A DNA stretch of 64,000 nucleotides from CAWUKT01 sp964352215 (GTDB lineage Bacteria > Bacteroidota > Bacteroidia > J057 > JADKCL01), in contig CAYGRE010000029.1 in the NCBI GenBank assembly GCA_964352215.1, positions 1-64,000 on the forward strand, in the 5' to 3' direction. The notes beneath the pieces were generated by a model. It did not search any database, had not been told where the DNA came from, and saw nothing but the letters and a program-made list of their open reading frames with translations. Each line of letters opens with the position of its first letter. Position 1 is the first letter of the stretch. The position numbers were made by a program, and so were the translations under genes. Shown here piece after piece: positions 1 through 8,858 of the stretch.

Positions 1-79
1 ATGATGCACAGGGGAATTGGATTTCCCGGCTGGAATCGGAGGGAGAGGTCATTCGGTCCCGGACAACCCGTAAGTTGAC

Positions 80-3000
80 TTATCGGCCCTCCAGGACTAC
101 CAGACGTCCACGTCGCCAGAGCATACTCCCCTTCAGGTCGTAATAGTAAACCCCTGAACTCAGTTCAGGAACGAATCCTTCACCCGCCCGCATCCTGCGG
201 TGCAGCACCACTTTCCCTTTTGCATCGTAGATGCGAACGTCTATCTCATCGGATTGGTCCGAGACCAACCGCACCTGCGATCCATTGGGGACAGGATTCG
301 GAGCAAGTTGGGCATAGCCCTCCTGCGGTACAGCTTCCAGCCCCACCAACGTGGTCCCATTGATATTGATATTGTCCAGGTAGAGGTTGTTCCCCCAATG
401 CCCAATATTGCGGAATGCGATGATCACCTTGTCATTGCCCTGGTAGGCACTCAGGTCAAGGGAATCCGTGCGCCATTCACTGGCCGCCGGGGTAAATGCC
501 GTGCTTTGGTTCGGGGCCGTGGCCAGGTCGAGGCCACCCTGCCGGTACAGTTGGGAAAAGGTTGCGCCACAATCCAGGGAAATCAATACTTCCATGGTGT
601 CGGTGTATTGACCCCCATACTGACAATAGGCAACGTCCCAGAACAGTTTCGCCCCCGCGATATTGGTGAGATTGACCGGGGCACGTAAATCAACGTAACT
701 GCCCTGTCCGTCCACCCCAAAGTTGTCAACGTAAACAGAAGTGGCGCTGGCGCCGTACCCACCAGCAGCCGCAGTTTGAGACCAGCTCAAATTACCAACC
801 GCTTGCACGGACCATTCATTGGGGGGATAGGCACCTTCGAAGTCTTCTGCAATCGAGGTGGCGTTGATTCCGGTAACCTCCACAAAAATTGAGTCGGTAT
901 CGGTTTGCCCATTGCCATCGGTAACTGTCAGGACCACCTTGTGTTGCCCAATACCCGTAAATGCTGCGGTAGGATTCCGCAAAGCCGAAGTGGCAGGAGA
1001 CCCATTCTCAAAGGTCCAGTACCAGGAGGCACCACTATGGTTCAGGATGGAATAGTCCTCAAAAGCAAAGGAGTCATTTTCGCAAAGTACCTCCAGGTTG
1101 TTCACCATGGGCCGGGCGACGGGACGGGTAGGAGAGACGTTGAGGTCCGCTTCCCAGATGCCTTTGCCATAAGAAGCGATCCGCAATTTGCCATCCCGGT
1201 AAAAAGGCCGCACCAGATCGGTATTGAAAGTAACCGGCAGATTGGCATTGTACATGACCCAATCCGTTAACCCATTGTCCTTGTAGTAAACCGTCTTGTT
1301 GCCGCAGAAATAAAGGCCATCATTCGTATTGGGTACATAAAGCAGAGAATGTACGCTTTCCCCATTCAACATGGCGGTAGTGAGATTGGTCCACGAGGCA
1401 CCGCCATCTTCCGTTTTGTAGACTTTGTTCCCATTGGACCCCAGCGGATAGGCAATGAAGAGACGGTTCTCATCTTCCGGATCTATTTGTAACAATACTT
1501 TCCGCTTGTTGGTGTTCCCGGGGAGGGTAAGACTGGTCCAGCTTTGCCCGGCATCGGTGGTTTTCCAAACATAACCGGTACTGCCACCCACTTGCTGGTT
1601 GACATACATTACCTCGGGATTGCTGGAGGCAATTTCGATAAAGGTAATTTCCGCTGCGGTATTGCTGCCAAAGGTGTAGACCTGCCCAAAGGAGGCACCT
1701 CCATCCCTGGTCATCCACAATTGGTTGTCCCGGCCCAGGTAGGCAATCCGGTAGCAGTTGGGGTGAAACTCCAATTCGCTGGACTCTGCGGACCAATAGC
1801 TTTCATTGGGGGACAGGCCAAAGGCAATGCCATAGATCGTAGCTCCGATGGACTGCGGAATATAGCGCCCGCCAATATCGGAGAAGTAGGTGCGGCGGTT
1901 GTCACCCGGATTGACGTATCCGGTAGGGGCTTCACCACCACCCAGGCTGAGGAAATCCCCGGCCGGATAATTCTGGTACCAGGCAAGGTTGCCATTGTGG
2001 TACAAACCACCCACCAGTACATCTTCATTCCACCCACTGCCGAAGCCCCAGTAATCGGAGCCGTGAATGCCATTCATGCGCACCGCTGGTTGGCTGCTAA
2101 AGAAGTCGGTGGAGTGATAGATGCCGCCATCGGTGGTGACATAGTAGTCATTGCCAAAAGCCCTGAAGTCCTGGTTGTCTACATGCATATTGAGTGGCCC
2201 CCCGATATAGCCGGAAACGCCACTGAAGGTGAGTCCGCCATCGTCAGAGCGCCACAGATTGAGGCCACCGATCAGGATGCGGTCGGGATTGCTCTGGTCC
2301 GCCATCAAGGCACAGTTGTAAAATCCCTGGTGGTAATTCCAGGTAGTGCTCCCCACCGCCAGGTTGGGATGGCTGCTGGTATAGGGACCACCCGCCGGAC
2401 CATTGGGCAAGGTCCAGGAGGCACCGCCGTCGTCACTGCGGTAGACCCCGATATAGCCGGAATCCCCGGCTTTTGCCTCTCCGATCAGGTAGGCATAGAC
2501 CCGGTTGGAATCGGCGGCGGTTACTGCGAGGCGTCCCCCGCCATCGTTGCGGTTCGGATCATTGGAGGTGTACCAACCTGTGGATTGTATTTGCCAGGTG
2601 GCACCGGTATCGGTGGAAAGGTAGAACTCACAAACAGACTGGGCCGGATTGTTCTTCAGCAAATATGCTTTGGCCGGATTGGCCGGGTTGAACTTGAGGT
2701 CATAGCAGGAATTGGGGAACTGGGTGACCCAGGTGGTTCCGCCATCCGTCGAGCGGTCCAGGCCGAATTGAGAAGCAATGAAGACAATATTGGGATTGGT
2801 GGGGTGAAACTGAATCTCATTGGCATTGTAATTCGGGGCGATGTAGCTGCTGTTCCAGTTGGCACCACCATCGGTGGTGGTGAAGACGTAGGCATTGCCG
2901 GAGGCAATCACATGGTCCGGGTTCGCGGGGTCGACCGCGATGGCACGCAGGCCACCGGGGTGCACCACGTCGTCGAAGACAGACACCCAGGTCTGTCCAC

Positions 3001-3514
3001 TGTTGGTGGACTTGTAGACTTCACCCGGTTCAGTCCCGGCGTACATGACGGCGGGCGTCCCGGTGCATTGAGCCAGACAATAGATATTCGTCTGGTTGGC
3101 CCGTGGGGCATTGTTGTTGTCGCGGACAAGTCCGGGACCGACCACCGACCAGCCCGAGCCTGTTCGGGGGGCGTGCAGCGCCAACTTGTCCCTGTATGCC
3201 TGGTCAGCACGTTGCTGAGCGGCCGGACTCGGCAGGTAAACGTGCCCGTCAGCTCCGATATAGTCATCAATCCTTCTCCGCCAACGCTTGTAGTACTGGG
3301 TATGGTAGGACTTTTCAAAGGCATGGTCCCGGTAAAAAGCCCTGTACATCGAATCGACTTCATTGACATTGGGATCGGCGGCATACATGGCCTGGGCCCA
3401 ATCGGGGGCCTGGGAAATCTCATACTCAGAAGGACGGAACATTTTCTGGGCCTGGAGAGAGAAAGCTCCCAATAGCACCAGGACAGTAAGCAATACGTAG
3501 TTTATTTTCATCAT
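80..3514 (-). CDS. Secreted Asp-box/sortilin-like beta-propeller protein with PKD domain and T9SS sorting domain
   Basis: The 1144-residue product starts with a signal peptide (hydrophobic core, then LQAQ). Residues about 150-800 hold many Asp-box motifs of the form S/T-x-DGG-x-x-W (for example STDGGTTW, SDDGGASW, TRDGGASF), the signature of BNR/VPS10-type propellers. A PKD-like domain follows (about 820-905), then a jelly-roll-like segment (about 920-1060) and a C-terminal T9SS sorting domain (from LAPNPVPNG to the end). It is probably exported across the outer membrane and left on the surface or released. The binding or enzymatic role is unknown; Asp-box proteins include sialidases and many non-catalytic adhesins, and I see no catalytic signature. 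It is transcribed away from the gene at 3594. Confidence 0.9.
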   Translation of the reverse strand: MMKINYVLLTVLVLLGAFSLQAQKMFRPSEYEISQAPDWAQAMYAADPNVNEVDSMYRAFYRDHAFEKSYHTQYYKRWRRRIDDYIGADGHVYLPSPAAQQRADQAYRDKLALHAPRTGSGWSVVGPGLVRDNNNAPRANQTNIYCLAQCTGTPAVMYAGTEPGEVYKSTNSGQTWVSVFDDVVHPGGLRAIAVDPANPDHVIASGNAYVFTTTDGGANWNSSYIAPNYNANEIQFHPTNPNIVFIASQFGLDRSTDGGTTWVTQFPNSCYDLKFNPANPAKAYLLKNNPAQSVCEFYLSTDTGATWQIQSTGWYTSNDPNRNDGGGRLAVTAADSNRVYAYLIGEAKAGDSGYIGVYRSDDGGASWTLPNGPAGGPYTSSHPNLAVGSTTWNYHQGFYNCALMADQSNPDRILIGGLNLWRSDDGGLTFSGVSGYIGGPLNMHVDNQDFRAFGNDYYVTTDGGIYHSTDFFSSQPAVRMNGIHGSDYWGFGSGWNEDVLVGGLYHNGNLAWYQNYPAGDFLSLGGGEAPTGYVNPGDNRRTYFSDIGGRYIPQSIGATIYGIAFGLSPNESYWSAESSELEFHPNCYRIAYLGRDNQLWMTRDGGASFGQVYTFGSNTAAEITFIEIASSNPEVMYVNQQVGGSTGYVWKTTDAGQSWTSLTLPGNTNKRKVLLQIDPEDENRLFIAYPLGSNGNKVYKTEDGGASWTNLTTAMLNGESVHSLLYVPNTNDGLYFCGNKTVYYKDNGLTDWVMYNANLPVTFNTDLVRPFYRDGKLRIASYGKGIWEADLNVSPTRPVARPMVNNLEVLCENDSFAFEDYSILNHSGASWYWTFENGSPATSALRNPTAAFTGIGQHKVVLTVTDGNGQTDTDSIFVEVTGINATSIAEDFEGAYPPNEWSVQAVGNLSWSQTAAAGGYGASATSVYVDNFGVDGQGSYVDLRAPVNLTNIAGAKLFWDVAYCQYGGQYTDTMEVLISLDCGATFSQLYRQGGLDLATAPNQSTAFTPAASEWRTDSLDLSAYQGNDKVIIAFRNIGHWGNNLYLDNININGTTLVGLEAVPQEGYAQLAPNPVPNGSQVRLVSDQSDEIDVRIYDAKGKVVLHRRMRAGEGFVPELSSGVYYYDLKGSMLWRRGRLVVLEGR

Positions 3515-3551
3515 CAGCGGATTGAGGATAAAAAATAAGAAACTCCAGCCG

Positions 3552-3584
3552 TGATTCCATTATAATTGGCCTTGATTCCATTAT
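3552..3584 (+). repeat. Direct repeat TGATTCCATTAT, two copies 21 bp apart
   Basis: Two perfect 12-bp copies of TGATTCCATTAT start at 3552 and 3573. The 21-bp spacing is two DNA helical turns, so both copies face the same side of the helix. They lie in the 79-bp gap between divergent genes, just upstream of the start codon at 3594. This resembles a paired operator or activator site, but no regulator is identified. Confidence 0.45.
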
Positions 3585-3593
3585 TATTATAAG

Positions 3594-4061
3594 ATGAAGG
3601 CACGAATTGTATTCCCACCGTCACCACATTCCGGTCTTCCCCGCAAAGTATTCCTTGCCGGAAGCATCGAAATGGGCAATGCGGAGGATTGGCAAACCAA
3701 GGTCATTGAAGGCCTGGCCGACCTGGACATTACTGTCCTGAATCCAAGAAGAGAAGCCTGGGACGCCAGTTGGGAACAGCGCATCGAGAACCCGCAATTC
3801 AGCGAGCAGGTCAACTGGGAATTGGATGGCCTGGAAACAGCGGAATTGATCTTGCTCTACCTTGTTCCGGGTACCAAATCACCCATTTCCCTGCTTGAAT
3901 TTGGGATATATGCCAGAAGTGGGAAAATGCTGGTATGCTGCCCGGAGGGGTTTTGGCGAAAAGGGAATGTTGACATCGTTTGTGCCCGCGAAGGAATCCC
4001 TCAATTTGAAAGCGTAGCCGAACTCATCCAAGGTGCAAAGGAGTACCTGAAGTCTACCTAA
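3594..4061 (+). CDS. Nucleoside 2-deoxyribosyltransferase-like protein
   Basis: The 155-residue protein opens with a strand-loop KVFLAGSIEMG, typical of nucleoside 2-deoxyribosyltransferase-fold proteins. It continues through LNPRR and the late motif SPISLLEFG, whose glutamate matches the family's catalytic position. Members cleave or exchange N-glycosidic bonds of deoxynucleosides, but many bacterial homologues are untested. It is a single-domain cytoplasmic protein. The ATG at 3594 follows an AT-rich leader with no strong ribosome-binding site. The next gene is convergent, so it appears monocistronic. Substrate is unassigned. Confidence 0.75.
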   Translation: MKARIVFPPSPHSGLPRKVFLAGSIEMGNAEDWQTKVIEGLADLDITVLNPRREAWDASWEQRIENPQFSEQVNWELDGLETAELILLYLVPGTKSPISLLEFGIYARSGKMLVCCPEGFWRKGNVDIVCAREGIPQFESVAELIQGAKEYLKST

Positions 4062-4118
4062 GGTCTACTCAAGGCTCTTTCATTTATTCCTTACTATTCT
4101 TTACCTAAGACCCTTCCT

Positions 4119-5642
4119 TTACTCCAAGCTCTCAAAGTTGAGGTTGAAGAAGTGGAAGTCCGGATTGGGAAGGTCTATCTTAAAGCCAGTCACGTTCTTA
4201 TCGCTGTCCAACTCAAAATTGATCAGAGCATAAGGTAGGAATTCATCGTCAAACTGAACTTTAAAAGAGTCGTGGTGCCAGTGGGACATCTTTCCATGGA
4301 AGAACTTGGCCGTGGGAAGCAATTTGATGTACAACTCACCTTCATCCAGTTTGATTTGAGCTTTTCCGTACATCTTGTCTTCAAACGTACCACAATAAGA
4401 GACATAAGGCTGGCTGGGTTGGGTGTCCAATTCGCGGCTGGCTTCCCGGCTCTTGACCTGGGCTTCCATATAGCCAGTGTATCCGGTCTTGTAGCCATTG
4501 TAGATTTTGATCCAATCCATCGGTTCTACCCCGAGATATTCATCTAGCACCAGGTAGCGGATCACGTCATTGATAAAGAAATCAAAGCCATTGTTAAGGA
4601 CCACGATGGCCATCTTTTCTTGGGGTACAATCGTAACCTTAGAAATATATCCGGGCATACCGCCGTCGTGTTCAGCAACCATCCGTCCACCGTAATCGAA
4701 CAATCCCCACCCCAGACCATACGCTTTGAAATGACTTCCACGTGAGCGCAATTCATCATCTACATTTTGCAAAGTCTCCGGGGTAAAGAGGGCCTGAACC
4801 GTCTTGGGGTCCAGAACCTGCTTGCCTTTGTAAGTTCCCTTGTTGATGAGCATTTCTGCCCAATGGGTCAGTTCCTCAACACTGCTGTAAATCGATGCCG
4901 CTGGTTTGGTCCCTTCGAAGTCATAGCGCTTCTGCAATTTTCCCTGCAGGTGGGGGAGGGCAATCTCCTGTCCTTCTTCCAACTCATCGTTGGAGGGACG
5001 GGTTTCAGTCATCTCCAGAGGAGTAAATAGCCTTTCCTGAACGAATTCACTCCAGCTTTTTCCGGTCTTCCGCTTGATGATCAGTCCAGCCAGCATGTAC
5101 ATATTGTTCTGGTATCCGAACTTGCCCCGGAAATCATTGGTGACGGGCAGGTATTGCATACGCTCCATGATTTCCTCATCGCTGTATTCGGTTCCATACC
5201 ACAAGAGGTCACCGTAAAAAGTGCCCAGTCCGCTGCGGTGGGTAAGCAAATCTTTCAGGCGAAGGTGATCGGAGATATAAGTATCGGACAGCTTGAATTC
5301 AGGTAAATGGGTTTTGACCAGGTCATCCCAGGCGACCTTGCCATCCTCCACCAACAGCGCGAGGGCAGCGGCGGTAAATGCCTTGGAGCAGGAGGCAATA
5401 TTGAAGAGATGGTCCGTCTCCACCACTTCCTGCGTCTCTACATTGGCATATCCCCAGGAATCCTTGTAGATGATCTCTCCATCCTTGAGAATGGCAACTG
5501 CCAATCCCGTCGGAGCGAAAGTATTGTATGCGGCATTGATGGCCTTTTCTACATTCTTGAGTTTGGGCTTCTTGGCGGACAGCGGGCCGGCAACAAGGAG
5601 AATGACCAAAACGAGGTTCAGGAGTTGAAAGCTTCTCTTCAT
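4119..5642 (-). CDS. Periplasmic serine hydrolase, beta-lactamase/D-Ala-D-Ala carboxypeptidase family (class C-like)
   Basis: The 507-residue precursor has a signal peptide (LVLVILLVAGPLSA). The penicillin-binding fold is shown by the SxxK nucleophile motif (SCSK, near residue 84), the YxN motif (YQN, near residue 178) and a late HDG box where KTG would be. The C-terminal ~110 residues form a separate beta-rich domain, as in DUF3471-type extensions. Such proteins act on peptidoglycan peptides, D-amino-acid peptides or esters. Nothing here points to antibiotic resistance. The next gene on this strand, at 5668, is truncated and lies 25 bp upstream, with no transcription terminator visible between them. 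Confidence 0.88.
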   Translation of the reverse strand: MKRSFQLLNLVLVILLVAGPLSAKKPKLKNVEKAINAAYNTFAPTGLAVAILKDGEIIYKDSWGYANVETQEVVETDHLFNIASCSKAFTAAALALLVEDGKVAWDDLVKTHLPEFKLSDTYISDHLRLKDLLTHRSGLGTFYGDLLWYGTEYSDEEIMERMQYLPVTNDFRGKFGYQNNMYMLAGLIIKRKTGKSWSEFVQERLFTPLEMTETRPSNDELEEGQEIALPHLQGKLQKRYDFEGTKPAASIYSSVEELTHWAEMLINKGTYKGKQVLDPKTVQALFTPETLQNVDDELRSRGSHFKAYGLGWGLFDYGGRMVAEHDGGMPGYISKVTIVPQEKMAIVVLNNGFDFFINDVIRYLVLDEYLGVEPMDWIKIYNGYKTGYTGYMEAQVKSREASRELDTQPSQPYVSYCGTFEDKMYGKAQIKLDEGELYIKLLPTAKFFHGKMSHWHHDSFKVQFDDEFLPYALINFELDSDKNVTGFKIDLPNPDFHFFNLNFESLE

Positions 5643-5667
5643 GCTGTAAAATTACACAAATGCACAA

Positions 5668-7350
5668 TTAAAACCTGACCAGCTTCTGTTGGTAAGATTT
5701 TCGGGTTTGGCGGCCCCGAATATCCAGGTAATAGACCCCCACTGCCATATTGCCCAGGTCAATCTCAGTCGTTCCGCAGGAAATCTCTTTTTGCAGGGCC
5801 GTCTTACCTTTGGAATCAACTACCGTAAGGAGGAAGGCCGGATCCGAACAGAAAGGAATGTGAATCCGCACTTGGTCATGGGTAGGAATGGGGCCCACCT
5901 CAACCTGGAGTTGGTTGGTAGCCGTGACCGCAAGCGGCTGCCCAATCGGAATATGGTAATCCTGACCATTGTTATTGTCCCAGGTATTGTTGTCGTAATT
6001 GATCACGAAATCCACCATGGTCGGGGACTGGGCCGGATGGTTGAAGGGACCGATCTGAATCGTCAGCTCGTTGTTGGTAGGGCCATTCATCGGGGACTGG
6101 ACCGCAGGGCCCGTTCCCTGGAACAAAACAGTGCCAGTGGGCCAGTAATTGGTGTCGGCCTGGGACCAGCCGTCAACCCCCCAGTGGAGTTTCCCGGATG
6201 TAGGTGGGTTGGGAACATGGATCGTTACCGTATCGTTGTAGGTAGGATTGGAAGGCGTCCAGTAAATCGCATTGGCACCGGGGCCGGCATTGCTGGGACC
6301 AACATAGACATGCTGAATCGGGGTCTTGGTAATATTTCCCTGGTTGTCGGTCACTTCAACATAATAGTCGACCAGTGTATCAGAAAGCCCGGCGATTTCG
6401 GCATAGTATTCATTGGCCATGTAGTCGGGTAATATGAAGAAATTAACATCCCCGTTTCCAGTTACATTGCCAGTCGGGAAATTCCGGGAAGCCATGGGAA
6501 TACTCTGCCAGGCGGATACCCCAATCCCACCTGCATAAGTTTCATTTTCACCATTGCTGAGGGGATTGACCCCATCAAAATCGGTCCGGTATTTCAGCAC
6601 CGCACTCTGAATACCTGCAACATCATAAGCAAAAGTCCACACATGGAAGTCGGAGCTGTTTTGTACTTGCTGGTAGCCATAAATGGGTCCATAGCCCATA
6701 CCGCCGGGATTGTACGGGAACCGCTGGGGAATAAATACCGTGGGAGCTGTATTGTCGGTCGTCGGATTCGCATTGATCACCAGGTCGGCAAAGTCGGTGG
6801 CAATATTGGCAGCCAGGGACTGCTTGACCTCCATGTCCAGAGAGGTTCCATAGTACATATAACCGCTCGTGAATCCGGGCAAGAGATGGTGCCAGGCCTT
6901 TTCTGCATTGCTGGCATTGGCATCGGGATGCACCACCTTCTGGATATTGATGCCATTGCTCAAATCCTCCGCCATCTGTACCCGGTTTTCCGCTGCTACC
7001 AGGACCGCCCAATTCCGGGCATCTTCCGTCCACCCATTTGGGTCGAACCGGTAAGAAGTGTTGTACATCGGCCAGATCCAGTTGATGAATTGGGGATGGC
7101 CCCAGTCATTGGCGGCATTGAACCATGAACCGTCTTCGACCCGCACCACGTCATTGGCGGGAACCGGATGATCCGTGAGAAACTGCTGAATGGTCGTAGG
7201 CGTGTAGCCCTGGCTGGCCGCAGCATTGGCCAATCCCGGAACCGAGTTGTTATAATAATCGAAGCCGCCACCCCAGGCATTGTCCCCGTCGTGGGCCATC
7301 AACACCAGGCAAGGCTGGGCATTGTGGATTTGACACTTAAAAATATACAA
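5668..7350 (-). pseudogene. 5'-truncated T9SS-exported protein (glycoside hydrolase 57-like fragment)
   Basis: The open frame encodes about 560 residues ending in a T9SS sorting domain, yet it has no signal peptide. The frame opens directly after a TAA at 7357-7359, its first usable codon is a TTG, and the first ATG (in MAHDGDNAWGG) already lies inside a conserved-looking domain. HDGDNAW resembles the region seen in GH57-like (alpha-amylase/alpha-mannosidase type) proteins; this family call is tentative. A sorting domain is useless without Sec export, so I read this as the 3' portion of a gene whose 5' end was lost. The breakpoint would be near 7350, next to the cassette at 7527-9902. An assembly or sequencing error is a less likely alternative. 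Confidence 0.65.
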
Positions 7351-7471
7351 ACATTCTTATGGGGGCAACCCTGAGATTGTCCTTCTTTAGAGGGAACATT
7401 TCTGTCAGGGAATGCCAGATATTCGGTGGTCTGAATTGGTGTTCGCAGGGTTATTTTATTTATTGTATTCA

Positions 7472-7496
7472 CTACCTGCATCTTAATGCTTGGTAG
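7472..7496. promoter_or_regulatory. Imperfect palindrome, candidate operator of the XRE-type regulator
   Basis: CTACC-T-GCAT-CTTA-ATGC-TT-GGTAG is a near-perfect inverted repeat centred about 43 bp upstream of the regulator gene at 7527. Helix-turn-helix regulators of this type commonly bind such palindromes in their own promoter. Binding by the neighbouring protein is an inference. Confidence 0.4.
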
Positions 7497-7526
7497 CTAG
7501 ATACTTAGTGGCCTTTTCGAACTAAA

Positions 7527-7922
7527 ATGGTAAAGCAAATGAACATTAATATTGGGGCAAAGATCAGAGAGATTGCCAAGGAAAAGGGCGTAGGTCCAAC
7601 CGAACTTGGGAAACGCATCAATACATCTAAGCAGAATGTCTACGGGATATTCAAACGGAAGTCGATGGATTCCAACTTGATTTCCGAAATTTCAATCGCC
7701 CTGGACCACAACTTTTTTCAATATTATATGGAGGATTTGCAGGCGCATTGGGGCCACCGGATGGCAACGGTCGGGAGCAATGGCGCTGGCAATACCGCCG
7801 AAGTATCCAGGCTAAATGGAGAAATTGCTCATTTAAAAACCAATTTAGAACTGTCCCAGGAACTCAACACCATGTTAAAGGAAAAACTGAAGGTTTGTGA
7901 AGGGCAGCGCGTAAAACAATAG
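7527..7922 (+). CDS. XRE-family helix-turn-helix protein with C-terminal coiled coil
   Basis: The 131-residue protein has an N-terminal Cro/CI-type helix-turn-helix (about residues 6-65): GAKIREIAKEKG, then TELGKRINTSKQNVYGIFK. Residues about 90-125 form a heptad-like charged helix (RLNGEIAHLKTNLELSQELN) that probably drives dimerisation. An in-frame ATG at 7539 is an equally good start and gives MNINIG. It is the first gene of a same-strand trio with 8019 and 8859, and a palindrome lies upstream. It probably regulates this locus, but a target is not shown. Confidence 0.85.
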   Translation: MVKQMNINIGAKIREIAKEKGVGPTELGKRINTSKQNVYGIFKRKSMDSNLISEISIALDHNFFQYYMEDLQAHWGHRMATVGSNGAGNTAEVSRLNGEIAHLKTNLELSQELNTMLKEKLKVCEGQRVKQ

Positions 7923-7982
7923 ACCCAGGTAAAACAATAAGCTCCAGAAAATAATTATCCCGTCTTTTTTGCAATTTCATGC

Positions 7983-8012
7983 TTTGGTCACTATAATTTG
8001 GCCTTAGTTTTA
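7983..8012 (+). promoter_or_regulatory. Candidate promoter for the membrane protein gene at 8019
   Basis: TTTG (7983-7986) is followed after 18 bp by TAGTTTTA (8005-8012), close to the Bacteroidota consensus TTTG-N19-TAnnTTTG (one base off in each of spacing and last position). Only six bases separate it from the ATG at 8019, so the transcript would have almost no leader. Confidence 0.35.
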
Positions 8013-8018
8013 CAACCC

Positions 8019-8834
8019 ATGGAATTGCCCATCTACATCTTCTCTATCCCCGATCTGGTTGATGACGCGTTCATCAGCGAGAATCAAGGAACGACCCTGA
8101 AGACAAGTCTGTCACAGGAATTAGAGGCCGAGCTGAGCGGGGTGGAAAGGAAATTGCTGAATTTTGATGAGGTCATTCAGGTTACGGGGGGGCAAGCCTC
8201 TTCGGAACTGGCCTTATTGCTGAAGGAGGCCTTTGAGGAACGGTCCCGACAACTCAGTGGGACACCGGCTTATCAGGCACTCCTCAACCGCCGGGCCAGG
8301 ATCGCACTCCTGGAAATCCGAACCCACCGAAATCCCGAAGGAAATCTGCAAGTTGAGTTGACTCCCGGTCATGTGGTGGCAGTTCTGGAAGGGGAGACTC
8401 AGAGCTGGTTTCGGATGGTTTTGGAAAGACATGTCGCTGACCTTTACGGCAAGCAGGGGCAAAGCATCCATCCGCATGGGTTGTTGCTGGAGGCGAAACA
8501 TATCCCAGAATACGTTCCTGCAAATGATGCCACCTCTGGTTCTGGTCGTACGCCTCGGGACAACGATTCCCGGCTCAACCGAACCCTGCAAAGATTTGGG
8601 GCAGCGCTGCTACTCGTCCCCGTGGCATTGGTCGCACTTATCCTCATCTTGTTTTACACCTGGGTTGCAGATGTGCGCCATGAATATGATGACCTCAAGC
8701 AAACCGTCAATATTCAAAAAGATCAGATCATAAAGGTAGTTCAGGATGGGTTGGAGCATTCGACGGATGTGATGGACATCATAGATGTGGTCAGGGATGT
8801 TACCCTTGGAAAAGACAGCACGAAGCAAGAATAA
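8019..8834 (+). CDS. Unrecognised single-pass membrane protein
   Basis: I do not recognise this 271-residue protein. The start is the ATG at 8019; the frame extends 7 codons upstream only through a TTG. Residues 1-190 are soluble and mixed helix/strand, followed by one strong transmembrane segment (about 193-217, LLLVPVALVALILILFY) and a 50-residue charged, coiled-coil-like tail. There is no signal peptide, so the large N-domain probably stays in the cytoplasm with the helix as a C-terminal anchor. It lies 96 bp after the XRE gene and 24 bp before the kinase-like gene, which suggests one functional unit. Confidence 0.7.
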   Translation: MELPIYIFSIPDLVDDAFISENQGTTLKTSLSQELEAELSGVERKLLNFDEVIQVTGGQASSELALLLKEAFEERSRQLSGTPAYQALLNRRARIALLEIRTHRNPEGNLQVELTPGHVVAVLEGETQSWFRMVLERHVADLYGKQGQSIHPHGLLLEAKHIPEYVPANDATSGSGRTPRDNDSRLNRTLQRFGAALLLVPVALVALILILFYTWVADVRHEYDDLKQTVNIQKDQIIKVVQDGLEHSTDVMDIIDVVRDVTLGKDSTKQE

Positions 8835-8858
8835 GCAATAGAATAGGAGAACAGAACA

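Noticed and set aside
1544..3475. 643-codon plus-strand frame inside the Asp-box protein gene
   Set aside because: It is antisense to a well-supported secreted protein; its composition (Ile, Gly, Val and Arg rich, no known domain) is that of a mirror frame in GC-moderate DNA. It has no ribosome-binding site.
7350..7527. Search for an insertion sequence or integrase at the cassette boundary
   Set aside because: No terminal inverted repeats, target duplication or transposase fragment could be seen; only the palindrome at 7472, which fits an operator better.
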